Source of the DNA: Streptomyces sclerotialus
Lineage (GTDB): Bacteria; Actinomycetota; Actinomycetes; Streptomycetales; Streptomycetaceae
Reading direction: 5' to 3'
Length of the DNA stretch: 64,000 nucleotides
Assembly (NCBI GenBank): GCA_000719105.1
Contig: JODX01000022.1
Coordinates: 1 to 64,000 of the forward strand
The translations under genes and the position numbers were made by a program. The stretch's first letter is position 1, and every line of letters starts with the position of its first letter. Shown piece after piece: positions 34,057 through 43,615 of this stretch. The notes beneath the pieces were generated by a model. It saw only the letters and a program-made list of their open reading frames with translations, ran no database searches and was not told the DNA's origin.

Positions 34057-36951
34057 TCAGCTGCAGCCGCTGGTGGAGCCGCAGCCCTCGCAGATGTAGC
34101 AGGAGCCGGCCCGCTGCATCTTCGTGCCGCAGGAGAAGCAGAGCGGGGCGTCCGCCTGGATACCCAGCTGCATCTCCACCAGTTCCGCGCTGGTGTGGGC
34201 CTGCTTCGGGGCGGGCTTGACCGCCTCGTCCTCGGCCTTCGGCGTGGCGACGGCCTTCAGTTCCTGCGCGCGGGGCGCGGACTGGGCGAGGCCCTCGACG
34301 TCGACCTCCTCGTCGGTCGGCTCGTACGAACCGGTCTCGAGGTGGCGCTGACGCTCCTCGGCGGAGTGGATGCCGAGGGCGGAGCGGGTCTCGAAGGGCA
34401 GGAAGTCGAGCGCCAGGCGACGGAAGATGTAGTCGACGATCGACTGCGCCATCCGCACGTCCGGGTCGTCCGTCATGCCGGCCGGCTCGAAGCGCATGTT
34501 GGTGAACTTCGAGACGTACGTCTCCAGCGGCACGCCGTACTGCAGACCCACCGAGACGGCGATCGAGAAGGCGTCCATCATGCCCGCAAGGGTCGAGCCC
34601 TGCTTGGACATCTTCAGGAAGACCTCGCCGAGACCGTCGTCCGGGTAGGAGTTGGCGGTCATGTAGCCCTCGGCGCCGCCGACGGTGAACGACGTGGTGA
34701 TGCCGGGACGTCCCTTCGGGAGGCGCTTGCGGACCGGGCGGTACTCGACGACCTTCTCGACGGCCTCGCGGATCGTCTCCTCGGTCTTCTCCGCGATCTT
34801 GTCCTTGTCGTCCTTCTTCTTCGCCGAGAGCGGCTGGCCGACCTTGCAGTTGTCGCGGTAGATGGCGAGCGCCTTGACGCCCATCTTCCAGGCCTCGAAG
34901 TAGATCTCCTCGACCTCCTCGACGGTCGCCGTCTCCGGCATGTTGACCGTCTTGGACAGGGCGCCGGAGATCCACGGCTGGATCGCGGCCATCATGCGGA
35001 CGTGGCCCATCGCGGAGATGGAGCGCTCACCCATCGCGCAGTCGAACACCTCGTAGTGCTCCTGCTTGAGGGCCGGCGCGTCGACCACGTTGCCGTGCTC
35101 GGCGATGTGGGCGACGATCGCCTCGATCTGCTCCTCCTGGTAGCCCAGGCGGCGCAGGGCCTGCGGGACGGTGCCGTTGACGATCTGCATCGAGCCGCCG
35201 CCGACCAGCTTCTTGAACTTGACCAGCGCGAGGTCGGGCTCCAGGCCGGTGGTGTCGCAGGACATCGCGAGACCGATGGTGCCGGTCGGGGCGATGACGG
35301 ACGCCTGGGAGTTGCGGAAGCCGTTCTTCTCACCGAGGCGGATCACGTCCTGCCAGGCCTCCGTGGCGGCGGCCCAGATCGGGGTGTCCAGGTCGTCCAT
35401 GCGGACGGCCACGGCGTTGGCGTCGGCGTGCTGCTGCATCACGCGCTGGTGCGGCACGGCGTTGAGGGCGTAGCCGTCGTACGGGCCGACGACCGCGGCG
35501 AGCTCGGCGGAGCGGCGGTAGGAGGTGCCGGTCATCAGGGAGGTGATGGCACCGGCGAGGGCACGGCCGCCGTCGGAGTCGTACGCGTGGCCGGTCGCCA
35601 TCAGCAGGGCGCCGAGGTTGGCGTAGCCGATGCCGAGCTGGCGGAAGGCGCGGGTGTTCTCGCCGATCTTCTCGGTCGGGAAGTCGGCGAAGCAGATGGA
35701 GATGTCCATCGCCGTGATGACGAGCTCGACGACCTTCTGGAAGCGCTCGGAGTCGAAGGACTGGTTGCCCTTGCCGTCGTCCTTCAGGAACTTCATCAGG
35801 TTCAGCGAGGCGAGGTTGCAGGACGTGTTGTCCAGGTGCATGTACTCGCTGCACGGGTTCGAGCCGTTGATGCGGCCGGACTCCGGGCACGTGTGCCAGT
35901 GGTTGATCGTGTCGTCGTACTGGATGCCCGGGTCGGCGCAGGCCCAGGCGGCCTCGGCCATCTTGCGGAACAGCGCCTTGGCGTCGACCTCCTCGATGAC
36001 CTCGCCGGTCATGCGGGACGTCAGGCCGAACTTGCCGCCCGACTCGACGGCCTTCATGAAGGTGTCGTTGACGCGGACGGAGTTGTTGGCGTTCTGGTAC
36101 TGGACGGACGTGATGTCGTCGCCGCCCAGGTCCATGTCGAAGCCCGCGTCACGGAGGGCGCGGATCTTCTCCTCCTCCTTGACCTTGGTCTCGATGAAGT
36201 CCTCGATGTCGGGGTGGTCGACGTCGAGGATGACCATCTTGGCGGCGCGGCGGGTGGCGCCACCGGACTTGATGGTGCCGGCGGAGGCGTCGGCGCCGCG
36301 CATGAAGGAGACGGGACCGGAGGCGTTGCCACCGGAGGAGAGCAGCTCCTTGGAGGAGCGGATGCGGGAGAGGTTCAGGCCGGCGCCGGAGCCGCCCTTG
36401 AAGATCATGCCCTCTTCCTTGTACCAGTCGAGGATCGACTCCATGGAGTCGTCGACGGACAGGATGAAGCAGGCGGAGACCTGCTGGGGCTGCGGCGTGC
36501 CCACGTTGAACCAGACCGGGCTGTTGAAGCTGAAGATCTGGTGCAGGAGGGCGTAGGCCAGCTCGTGCTCGAAGATCTCGGCGTCGGCGGGCGAGGAGAA
36601 GTACTTGTAGTCCTCACCGGCCTTCCGGTACGTCTTCACGATGCGGTCGATGAGCTGCTTGAGGCTCACCTCGCGCTGCGGCGTGCCGACGGCACCGCGG
36701 AAGTACTTGCTGGTGACGATGTTGACCGCGTTCACCGACCAGAACTCGGGGAACTCGACGCCACGCTGCTCGAAGTTGATCGAACCGTCGCGCCAGTTGG
36801 TCATGACGACGTCACGGCTCGCCCACTCGACCTCGTCGTACGGGTGCACGCCGGGCGTCGTGTGGATCCGCTCGATACGCAGTCCCTTGCTCGCCTTGGT
36901 GCCCTTCGCCCGGGAACCTCGCGCTGCCGGACCGCTCGCCGTCTCTGTCAT
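34057..36951 (-). CDS. nrdJ: Adenosylcobalamin-dependent (class II) ribonucleotide reductase
   Basis: Reduces ribonucleotides to deoxyribonucleotides using coenzyme B12 instead of oxygen, supporting DNA synthesis under all aeration states. The product has 964 residues. Visible signatures are SFNSPVWFNVG, QVSACFILSVDDS (active-site Cys), the GGSGAGLNLSRIR loop, NGSNPCSEYMHLDNTSCNLASLNL with the radical-site cysteine, and APTGTIGLAMSCDTTGLEPD. A C-terminal zinc finger-like tail has cysteines in CFSCGTKM and CYICEGCGSTSGC, for thiol exchange. The ATG at 36951 has GGAGG upstream; a longer frame is not needed. nrdR lies 158 bases upstream in the same direction, forming the nrdRJ unit. Confidence 0.96.
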   Translation of the reverse strand: MTETASGPAARGSRAKGTKASKGLRIERIHTTPGVHPYDEVEWASRDVVMTNWRDGSINFEQRGVEFPEFWSVNAVNIVTSKYFRGAVGTPQREVSLKQLIDRIVKTYRKAGEDYKYFSSPADAEIFEHELAYALLHQIFSFNSPVWFNVGTPQPQQVSACFILSVDDSMESILDWYKEEGMIFKGGSGAGLNLSRIRSSKELLSSGGNASGPVSFMRGADASAGTIKSGGATRRAAKMVILDVDHPDIEDFIETKVKEEEKIRALRDAGFDMDLGGDDITSVQYQNANNSVRVNDTFMKAVESGGKFGLTSRMTGEVIEEVDAKALFRKMAEAAWACADPGIQYDDTINHWHTCPESGRINGSNPCSEYMHLDNTSCNLASLNLMKFLKDDGKGNQSFDSERFQKVVELVITAMDISICFADFPTEKIGENTRAFRQLGIGYANLGALLMATGHAYDSDGGRALAGAITSLMTGTSYRRSAELAAVVGPYDGYALNAVPHQRVMQQHADANAVAVRMDDLDTPIWAAATEAWQDVIRLGEKNGFRNSQASVIAPTGTIGLAMSCDTTGLEPDLALVKFKKLVGGGSMQIVNGTVPQALRRLGYQEEQIEAIVAHIAEHGNVVDAPALKQEHYEVFDCAMGERSISAMGHVRMMAAIQPWISGALSKTVNMPETATVEEVEEIYFEAWKMGVKALAIYRDNCKVGQPLSAKKKDDKDKIAEKTEETIREAVEKVVEYRPVRKRLPKGRPGITTSFTVGGAEGYMTANSYPDDGLGEVFLKMSKQGSTLAGMMDAFSIAVSVGLQYGVPLETYVSKFTNMRFEPAGMTDDPDVRMAQSIVDYIFRRLALDFLPFETRSALGIHSAEERQRHLETGSYEPTDEEVDVEGLAQSAPRAQELKAVATPKAEDEAVKPAPKQAHTSAELVEMQLGIQADAPLCFSCGTKMQRAGSCYICEGCGSTSGCS

Positions 36952-37109
36952 GCCGCCTCCCTGTATCGGGCTAAAACGCCCTGAAGTGCCACTTTGTTTC
37001 CGTGGCACGGTGTTCTGTCATGTGTCGCGGCACCGCTGGCGCACCGCGACAGGTCCTTGGTCGCCGCTGGCCGTCGGGTCCTTACGACCCCGTCCGGGCG
37101 GCCCGCCGG

Positions 37110-37664
37110 TCAGTCGGCGGCGTGGGCGGGCTCGGGGACCTGTCCGGTCCCTCCCTGCCCGCGTTCGGGTTCCCTGCGCTCCGTGTCCGCTTCACCGTCG
37201 TCCACAGCCGAGCGCTTCCCCTGCTCTTCCCTGAGTTCCGCGATGGCGGCCTCGAAGTCCTCCAGCGAGTCGAACGCCCGGTAGACCGAGGCGAACCGCA
37301 GATAGGCGACGAGGTCGAGCTCCTGCAGCGGACCGAGTATGGCCAGCCCCACGTCGTGGGTGGTCAGCTCGGCGCTACCGGTGGCGCGCACCTGCTCCTC
37401 GACCCGCTGGCCGAGGAGCGCGAGCGCGTCCTCGGTGACGGGCCGGCCCTGGCACGCCTTGCGGACGCCGTTGATCACCTTGGTACGGCTGAAGGGCTCC
37501 GTGACGCCGGACCGCTTGATCACCATCAGCGAGCACGTCTCCACCGTCGTGAAACGACGGGAGCAGCCGGGGCACTGACGGCGCCTGCGGATCGACGTGC
37601 CGTCGTCGGTCGTACGGGAGTCGACGACACGGCTGTCGGGGTGCCTGCAGAAGGGGCAGTGCAT
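37110..37664 (-). CDS. nrdR: Transcriptional repressor of ribonucleotide reductase genes
   Basis: ATP/dATP-responsive repressor with 184 residues. The zinc ribbon [15 protein letters not shown] and [10 protein letters not shown] at the N-terminus is followed by the ATP-cone domain ([24 protein letters not shown] through [18 protein letters not shown]). The ATG at 37664 begins the standard MHCPFC. The C-terminal 30 residues are a charged tail. It is the first gene of the nrdR-nrdJ operon and represses it from the two boxes at 37775-37822. Confidence 0.96.
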   Translation of the reverse strand: MHCPFCRHPDSRVVDSRTTDDGTSIRRRRQCPGCSRRFTTVETCSLMVIKRSGVTEPFSRTKVINGVRKACQGRPVTEDALALLGQRVEEQVRATGSAELTTHDVGLAILGPLQELDLVAYLRFASVYRAFDSLEDFEAAIAELREEQGKRSAVDDGEADTERREPERGQGGTGQVPEPAHAAD

Positions 37665-37774
37665 GGAACTCCAACCCTCCTTCAACAGCAGACTCAACAA
37701 CCTCGAAAGGTCACTCGGACCCCTCGAAGCAGCCCCAAGCATAGGCGATGCCGGACGGCCCGAAGACCAGGGGG

Positions 37775-37790
37775 ACCACAACTTGTGGGC
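37775..37790 (-). promoter_or_regulatory. NrdR box, proximal
   Basis: On the minus strand this reads GCCCACAAGTTGTGGT, a good match to the NrdR consensus ACACTATATCTAGTGT in its outer ACA...TGT arms. Its centre is 32 bases from the distal box, about three helical turns, as is usual for NrdR box pairs. Confidence 0.78.
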
Positions 37791-37806
37791 CGCTCCCGCA
37801 ATCCAA

Positions 37807-37822
37807 GCACTAGATATAGGGA
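37807..37822 (-). promoter_or_regulatory. NrdR box, distal
   Basis: The minus strand reads TCCCTATATCTAGTGC, matching the NrdR consensus at nearly all core positions. Paired with the box at 37775-37790, it places nrdRJ under NrdR repression. Confidence 0.85.
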
Positions 37823-38160
37823 TTGGCGCGTAAACCCGCACACGCCGCGCGTGTCGCGCGCGTATCGGCATATGACACCTGGCGCCCGGCCACCGGGGAC
37901 ACGGCGGCGCTCCGTCACGACACGGGCACGGAGGCGTCACGCGACCGGTGAGCACCGCGCGGAAGGCGCCGCACGGGAGGGAGCGGAAGGGGCCGGTGCC
38001 CGGCCGACGGGGCGCCTGATGGCACACTGGGCGGTGCGGCGGCGGAGCCCGCAGGAACTCGCCCCGGCGGTGAAGAGTACAGCAATGGACCCTTTTGTCC
38101 GCCGGACGGCAGCCATACACCGTGACTCAAGATCAAGTCAGGCATTCCGCACTTTTTCAC

Positions 38161-38176
38161 TCGAACGTGTGTTTGG
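38161..38176 (+). promoter_or_regulatory. LexA (SOS) box
   Basis: TCGAACGTGTGTTTGG fits the Gram-positive SOS box CGAAC-N4-GTTCG with only the right half imperfect. It lies 64 bases before the lexA start, so lexA is autoregulated as usual. Confidence 0.85.
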
Positions 38177-38239
38177 CGCAACCTTTCGAAAGCAACTACC
38201 GTTGTCCAGCACGGGAGAACATCGAGAGGGGCCGACGAC

Positions 38240-39016
38240 GTGACCACGACCGCAGACAGCGCCACCATCACCGCCCAGGATCGCTCCCGGGGCGGCTACG
38301 AGCCGGTACACGCGATGAACGAAGCCACGAGCCCAGACGGGCCCAAGAGGTCGCTGCCGGGCCGACCTCCCGGCATCCGGGCGGACAGCTCGGGACTCAC
38401 GGACCGGCAGCGCCGTGTCATCGAGGTCATCAGGGACTCGGTGCAGCGGCGCGGCTACCCGCCGTCCATGCGCGAGATCGGCCAGGCGGTCGGCCTGTCC
38501 AGCACCTCCTCGGTGGCGCACCAGCTGATGGCCCTGGAGCGCAAGGGTTTCCTGCGGCGCGACCCGCACCGCCCGCGAGCGTACGAGGTCCGCGGCTCCG
38601 ACCAGACGACGGCGCAGCCCACGGACACCACGGGCAAGCCGGCCGCGTCGTACGTCCCGCTGGTCGGCCGAATCGCCGCCGGTGGCCCGATCCTCGCCGA
38701 GGAGTCCGTCGAGGACGTCTTCCCCCTCCCCCGCCAGCTGGTCGGCGACGGTGAGCTGTTCGTGCTGAAGGTCGTCGGCGACTCGATGATCGAGGCCGCC
38801 ATCTGTGACGGGGACTGGGTGACGGTCCGCCGCCAGCCCGTCGCGGAGAACGGCGACATCGTGGCCGCGATGCTCGACGGCGAGGCCACCGTCAAGCGCT
38901 TCAAGCGCGAGGACGGCCATGTCTGGCTCCTCCCGCACAACGCGGCGTACGAACCGATCCCCGGCGACGACGCGACCATCCTCGGCAAGGTCGTGGCAGT
39001 GCTGCGGCGGGTGTGA
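38240..39016 (+). CDS. lexA: SOS repressor LexA
   Basis: Represses DNA-damage genes and self-cleaves when stimulated by RecA filaments. The product has 258 residues, longer than E. coli LexA because of a 50-residue N-terminal extension typical of Streptomyces. The winged helix is at about 52-118 ([20 protein letters not shown]). The cleavage site is Ala147-Gly148 (RIAAGGP), and the catalytic dyad is Ser182 (VGDSMIEA) and Lys219 (ATVKRF). The GTG at 38240 has GAGAGGGG upstream. The SOS box lies at 38161-38176 and the terminator at 39049-39083. Confidence 0.96.
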   Translation: MTTTADSATITAQDRSRGGYEPVHAMNEATSPDGPKRSLPGRPPGIRADSSGLTDRQRRVIEVIRDSVQRRGYPPSMREIGQAVGLSSTSSVAHQLMALERKGFLRRDPHRPRAYEVRGSDQTTAQPTDTTGKPAASYVPLVGRIAAGGPILAEESVEDVFPLPRQLVGDGELFVLKVVGDSMIEAAICDGDWVTVRRQPVAENGDIVAAMLDGEATVKRFKREDGHVWLLPHNAAYEPIPGDDATILGKVVAVLRRV

Positions 39017-39048
39017 ACCCGCGGGCGACGGCACGCCGCCCCCGATCC

Positions 39049-39083
39049 GGGCCCCGGAACCCCCTGCGCCGGTTCCGGGGCCC
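39049..39083. terminator. 13-bp perfect hairpin between lexA and the DinG-type gene
   Basis: GGGCCCCGGAACC (39049-39061) and its exact complement (39071-39083) flank a nine-base loop, between two convergent genes. Confidence 0.85.
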
Positions 39084-39121
39084 TGCGCTGTCCGCCGCCG
39101 GGCCCTGCCGCCGCAGGGCCC

Positions 39122-41101
39122 TCACTCGGCCCCTTCCGCCTCCTTCGCCGCCTCGTCGATGGCGGCGAGCGACCGGCGCACCTGGTTACGGTCCGTCGTG
39201 TACCAGAAGTCGGGCAGTGACGCCTTCAGATAGCTGCCGTAGCGGGCCGTGGCCAGCCGCTGGTCCAGCACGGCGACCACACCGCGGTCCCCTGAAGCCC
39301 GTACGAGGCGGCCGGCGCCCTGGGCCATGAGCAGGGCGGCGTGGGTGGCGGCCACGGCCATGAAACCATTGCCACCCGCCTCCTCCACCGCCTTCTGGCG
39401 CGCGCTCATCAGCGGGTCGTCGGGCCGTGGGAAGGGGATCTTGTCCATGACGACGAGCTGGCAGCTGGGGCCCGGGACGTCGACGCCCTGCCAGAGCGAG
39501 AGCGTGCCGAAGAGGCAGGTCTTCGGGTCCGCCGCGAAGTTCTTGATCAGCTCGCCGAGCGTCTCCTCGCCCTGGAGGAGGATCGGGTACTCGGGGATGC
39601 GGGTGCGCAGCTCCTCGGCCGCGAGCTGGGCCGCCCGCATGGAGGAGAACAGGCCGAGCGTCCGTCCGCCCGCCGCCTGGATCAGCTCGGTGAGCTCGTC
39701 CAGCATGTCCGCGCGATCGCCGTCCCGCGCGGGGCGTGAGAGGTGCTTGGCGACGTACAGGATGCCCTGCTTGCGGTAGTCGTACGGCGAGCCGACGTCG
39801 ACGCCCTTCCACTGCGGGACGTCCTCGCCCTGGGTGCCCTCGGGCGCCAGGCCCAGGGACGCGCCCACCCCGTTGAAGTCACCGCCGAGCTTCAGCGTCG
39901 CCGAGGTCAGGACCACGGAGCGGTCCGTGAAGAGCTTCTCCCTGAGGAGGCCCGACACCGACATGGGGGCGACACGCAGGGAGGCCCCGAAGCGGTCGTG
40001 GCGCTCGTACCAGACGACGTCCCACTCGGAGCCGTTGCTGATCCGCTCCGCCACGTCGTGCACGTTCTCCACGGAGGCCAGCGCCTGCTTGCGCACCGCG
40101 TCCTCGTCCTGGACGGACTTGTCGCGGGTGCTGCCGAGCGCCGAGATCACCGCACGGGCGGCGTCCCGCAGCGCCATCAGCACATAGCCGAGGTCCTCCG
40201 GGATCTCCTCCAGCCGTCCCGGCAGGGCGAGCTCCATGAGCCGCTCGAAGCCCTCGGCGGCGGTCTGGAGCTGGTCGGCGATCTTCTCGTTGACCAGCTT
40301 GGCGGCGCGTCGCACCGCGCGGTTGACCTGGCCGGGCGTGAGCTCTCCGGTGGCCACGCCCGTCACCCGGGAGACCAGTTCGTGCGCCTCGTCGACGATC
40401 AGCACCTCGTGCTGCGGCAGCACGGGCGCACCCTCGATGGCGTCGATCGCGAGCAGGGCGTGGTTGGTGACGACGACCTCGGCCAGCTTGGCCCGCTCGC
40501 GCGCCATCTCGGCGAAGCACTCCGCGCCGTACGCGCACTTGGAGGCGCCGAGGCACTCACGGGAGGACACCGACACCTGGGCCCAGGCCCGGTCGGAGAC
40601 GCCCGGGGTGAGGTCGTCGCGGTCGCCGGTCTCGGTCTCCTGCGACCAGTCCCGCAGCCGCACCAGGTCCTGGCCCAGCCTGCTGGTGGGAGCGGCGGCC
40701 TCGAACTGGTCGAACAGCCCCTCCTCCTCGTCCTGCGGCACCCCCTCGTGCACGCGGTGCAGGCACAGGTAGTTCGACCGGCCCTTCAGCATCGCGAACT
40801 CCGGGCGGCGGCGCAGCAGCGGGTGCAGCGCGTCGACCGTACGCGGCAGGTCCCGCTCCACGAGCTGCCGCTGCAGCGCCAGTGTGGCCGTCGCCACGAC
40901 GACGGGCTCCCCGTGCGCGAGCGCGGGCACCAGATAGCCGAGCGACTTTCCGGTGCCGGTGCCCGCCTGGACCAGCAGGTGGGAGCCGTCGTCGATGGCT
41001 TCCTCGACGGCTTCGGCCATGGTCACCTGGCCGGGGCGCTCCGTGCCGCCGACGGCGGTGACGGCAGCGTGGAGGAGTTCGGGGAGTGAGGGCTTCGTCA
41101 T
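39122..41101 (-). CDS. DinG/XPD-type iron-sulfur DNA helicase
   Basis: Superfamily 2 5'-3' helicase of 659 residues. Motif I is VQAGTGTGKSLGYL (about 44-57) and the DEAH box is in LIVDEAHEL. Four cysteines (RSNYLC, RECLG, SKC, AEC) between motifs Ia and II form the XPD-type [4Fe-4S] site. Motif VI is AQGAGRLVRA. Such helicases act on damaged or R-loop structures. The gene converges on lexA, but I saw no LexA box at its own start, so SOS control is not supported. The ATG at 41101 begins MTKPSLPELLHAAV. Confidence 0.9.
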   Translation of the reverse strand: MTKPSLPELLHAAVTAVGGTERPGQVTMAEAVEEAIDDGSHLLVQAGTGTGKSLGYLVPALAHGEPVVVATATLALQRQLVERDLPRTVDALHPLLRRRPEFAMLKGRSNYLCLHRVHEGVPQDEEEGLFDQFEAAAPTSRLGQDLVRLRDWSQETETGDRDDLTPGVSDRAWAQVSVSSRECLGASKCAYGAECFAEMARERAKLAEVVVTNHALLAIDAIEGAPVLPQHEVLIVDEAHELVSRVTGVATGELTPGQVNRAVRRAAKLVNEKIADQLQTAAEGFERLMELALPGRLEEIPEDLGYVLMALRDAARAVISALGSTRDKSVQDEDAVRKQALASVENVHDVAERISNGSEWDVVWYERHDRFGASLRVAPMSVSGLLREKLFTDRSVVLTSATLKLGGDFNGVGASLGLAPEGTQGEDVPQWKGVDVGSPYDYRKQGILYVAKHLSRPARDGDRADMLDELTELIQAAGGRTLGLFSSMRAAQLAAEELRTRIPEYPILLQGEETLGELIKNFAADPKTCLFGTLSLWQGVDVPGPSCQLVVMDKIPFPRPDDPLMSARQKAVEEAGGNGFMAVAATHAALLMAQGAGRLVRASGDRGVVAVLDQRLATARYGSYLKASLPDFWYTTDRNQVRRSLAAIDEAAKEAEGAE

Positions 41102-41194
41102 AGCGCGACCACCCTACGGCCCAGCACTGACAACCGGGTGCCGAAGGCGGGGGCGAGGGACCTGATCGAGACGGGTACGGGGGAGGTACCGGCG

Positions 41195-41905
41195 CTACAG
41201 CACATCGCGCAGGGCCCGGTCCCGGACCATGAGGGCGACGCGCCTGCCGGGCAGGTCGGCCTCGGCGGAGAACCGGAAGCCGGCGCTGAGGTACGCGGCG
41301 ACGGAGGGGATGTTGCGCAGGTCGGGTCCCGCGACCACGCGCGCGCAGGAGGGCCGCTTGGCGAGCACGAGGTCCGCGACGGCTCGCAGCAGGGCGGAGC
41401 CGAGCCCTCGGCCGCGGTCGGCGACACCGCCGATGAGGAAGTGGACCCCGGTGTCGTGCGGCCGGGCGGGACAGTGGCGGGCCACCGGGTCGAGATCCGC
41501 GCGGTAGATCTCCCAGTAGCTCATGGGCGTGCCGTCCAGCACGCCCAGGCAGGGCACGCTGCGTCCGTCCCCGTCGGTCTGGCGGCGTACGTGCCCTTCG
41601 GTCACGGACCGGGGTCCGGCCAGCCCCCAGAAGACGGCCACGGCGGGGTCGTTCATCCAGCGTGCGATCAAGGGGAGGTCGCGCTCGGCCCGTACGGGAA
41701 CGAGGTGCAGCAGACCCACCGGGGTTCGGACCGGACCCCAGCCGGCGAGGCCGTCGAGCAGGTCCCCGTCCCCCGTGTCCTGCCCGCCCCGGCCCGGGAA
41801 GGGCTCGTCCTCCTGCACCAGGAAGGAGAGCAGGTCCTCGGTCAGACGGAGATCGATCGTGTCCTCGTTGTCCCGGTCTTCGGCGCTCGCATCGATGGGA
41901 GACAC
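41195..41905 (-). CDS. GNAT-type siderophore acyltransferase-like protein
   Basis: Protein of 236 residues. After a hydrophilic N-terminus comes the AlcB/IucB-like acyltransferase core: LLHLVPVRAERDLPLIARWMNDPAVAVFWGL, SYWEIYRADLD, then the acetyl-CoA loop region VADRGRGLGSALLRAV. These proteins acylate amines in NIS siderophore routes. The GTG start has GGAG eight bases upstream. It lies 13 bases after the aminotransferase gene on the same strand, so both work in one pathway. No siderophore synthetase gene is present in the window. Confidence 0.82.
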   Translation of the reverse strand: MSPIDASAEDRDNEDTIDLRLTEDLLSFLVQEDEPFPGRGGQDTGDGDLLDGLAGWGPVRTPVGLLHLVPVRAERDLPLIARWMNDPAVAVFWGLAGPRSVTEGHVRRQTDGDGRSVPCLGVLDGTPMSYWEIYRADLDPVARHCPARPHDTGVHFLIGGVADRGRGLGSALLRAVADLVLAKRPSCARVVAGPDLRNIPSVAAYLSAGFRFSAEADLPGRRVALMVRDRALRDVL

Positions 41906-41918
41906 GGTGTCGGCTCCT

Positions 41919-43346
41919 TCAGGGAGACGGGTGGGCGGGGCACGCGGCCGCCACCGCGTCCGCCAGCCGGTCGAGCACCGCGTCCACCTGTTCGTCGGTG
42001 ATGGTCAAAGGCGGCAGCAGACGTACGACGCACGCATGGCGCCCGCCCAGCTCCACGATGAGACCGCGGCGCAGGCACTCGCGTTGCACCGCGGCGGCGA
42101 GTTCGGGAGCGGCCGGCCGCGCGGTGGGGCCGCCCGGGAAAGGATCTTCCGGACGCACCAGTTCCACGCCGATCATCAGCCCCCGGCCGCGTACGTCCCC
42201 GACGCAAGGAAACTCGCCGGCGAGGCCGCGCAGCCGGCCGAGCATCCGGGCGCCCAGACTCTCGGCACGCCGCGCCAGATCGTTCTCGCGGACATGGGCG
42301 AGGATGGCCGTGCCGGCGGCCATGGCGAGCTGGTTGCCGCGGAACGTGCCCGAGGGGCCGTCGAACCTCGGGACGTCCAGGTCGTCGCGGTGGACCACGA
42401 CAGCCAGCGGCAGACTGCCGCCGATCGCCTTCGACAGGACCATCACGTCCGGGGCGACGCCGCTGTGCTCCACCGCCCAGAAGCGGCCGGTGCGGCCCAC
42501 ACCGGTCTGTGCCTCGTCCGCGATCAGCGGAATGGAGCGCGCGGCGGTGATCTGGCGCATACGGCGCATCCAGCCGTCCGGCGCGGGGATCACCCCGCCC
42601 TCGTCCTGGACGGGCTCGAGGATCATCCCGGCGGGCCGCGGCACCCCGGACTTCGTGTCGTCGAGCACGGACTCGGTCCAGCGGGCAGCGAGTTCGGCAC
42701 CGCGCTCGCCGCCCACGCCGAACGGGCAGCGGTAGTCCTGGGGGTACGGCAGCCGCGCGACCCGTACGTCGTCCGCGCCCGTGGACGCGCCGAGCGCTCC
42801 CCCGGTGCGGCCGTGGTGGGCGCCGGTGAAGGCGAGCATGCCGGTGCGCCCGGTCGCGGCGCGCACCAGGCCGAAGGCCGCCTCCACCGCGTCCGTCCCG
42901 GCCGGGTCGCAGAACCGCACGCGCGCGCGGTCGGCGAGTCCGGGTGGCAGCGTGCGGCACAGCTCGGTGACGAAGGCGTCCTCGACGGGTGTCGCCAGAC
43001 CGGGAACGTGCAGGGGTGCCCCGGAGTCGAGAACCCTGCGGATGGCCTCCAGTACCACGGGGTGGTTGTGGCCGAGGGCGAGCGTGCCCGCGCCCGACAG
43101 GCAGTCCAGGTAGCGGCGTCCGTCGGCGCCCTCGACGGTCAGCCCGCGCGCCCGCACCGGCACTACGGGAAGGGCCCGCGCATAGGTGCGGGCCGCCGGC
43201 TCCCGGGCCTGCTGCCGGCGCGGGATCGCCTCGTGCGCCGCTCGCACGTCGGCGCCGTCCGGTCCGTCACCGTCCCCGGGAGGTGTGCGCGTCGCCTCGG
43301 GGCCACGGCCGGCAGCGGGCGCCGCGGACTCGGTCACATCCACCAC
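41919..43346 (-). CDS. Diaminobutyrate--2-oxoglutarate aminotransferase-like protein
   Basis: Class III PLP-dependent aminotransferase with 475 residues, similar to DABA/EctB/lysine-decarboxylase-linked enzymes. The PLP lysine is in MVLSKAIGG and the cofactor aspartate in LIADEAQTGVGRTG; YLDCLSGAGTLALGHNHP and FTGAHHGRTGGAL are typical. Its product is likely diaminobutyrate (or a related diamine) from aspartate semialdehyde. The GTG at 43346 has GGAGG seven bases upstream; the upstream open frame is non-coding. It is the first gene of a two-gene operon with the GNAT-type gene. No iron box was recognised upstream. Confidence 0.85.
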   Translation of the reverse strand: MVDVTESAAPAAGRGPEATRTPPGDGDGPDGADVRAAHEAIPRRQQAREPAARTYARALPVVPVRARGLTVEGADGRRYLDCLSGAGTLALGHNHPVVLEAIRRVLDSGAPLHVPGLATPVEDAFVTELCRTLPPGLADRARVRFCDPAGTDAVEAAFGLVRAATGRTGMLAFTGAHHGRTGGALGASTGADDVRVARLPYPQDYRCPFGVGGERGAELAARWTESVLDDTKSGVPRPAGMILEPVQDEGGVIPAPDGWMRRMRQITAARSIPLIADEAQTGVGRTGRFWAVEHSGVAPDVMVLSKAIGGSLPLAVVVHRDDLDVPRFDGPSGTFRGNQLAMAAGTAILAHVRENDLARRAESLGARMLGRLRGLAGEFPCVGDVRGRGLMIGVELVRPEDPFPGGPTARPAAPELAAAVQRECLRRGLIVELGGRHACVVRLLPPLTITDEQVDAVLDRLADAVAAACPAHPSP

Positions 43347-43615
43347 GACAGTTCCTCCGCTCCCCGGGCGAGCCGGCCGAGGGTCCTGAGCGCCGACGAC
43401 AGGTCCTTCGCACGTACCAACGAGGTGGCCCGCGCCGGGAAGCGGGTGGGCCCAAGATCCTTGCGACGGTGGCGGTCCCGCCGGCAAGACCACTTCCTGA
43501 CGGAACCGTTGCCGTTCCGCCGGATGTCGTCCACAGCGATACGCAGTGTGCTGCCGTTCCGATGGGATGTCCGGCAGCGGCACAGAACGCTTCCGTCCCA
43601 GGGGGAGTTCCAGAC

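Larger units (their letters stand above)
37665..38239. other. Divergent control region of nrdRJ and lexA
   Basis: These 575 bases contain no gene that I can support. The left part has the NrdR boxes and nrdR promoter. The right part has the LexA box and lexA promoter, plus a CTTTCGAAAG palindrome at 38183-38192 downstream of the box. The middle (about 37830-38090) shows nothing recognisable. Confidence 0.6.

Noticed and set aside
33898..36984. 1028-residue open frame opposite nrdJ
   Set aside because: Composition typical of antisense to a GC-rich gene; NrdJ signatures are clear on the other strand.
38093..38150. Second SOS box or another gene upstream of lexA
   Set aside because: No CGAAC-N4-GTTCG-like site other than 38161-38176, and no frame with protein-like composition or ribosome site.
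41102..41194. LexA box for the DinG-type gene
   Set aside because: No match to the SOS consensus in the bases upstream of its start.
41195..43346. Complete NIS siderophore cluster
   Set aside because: Only aminotransferase and acyltransferase genes are present; no synthetase, transporter or iron box.
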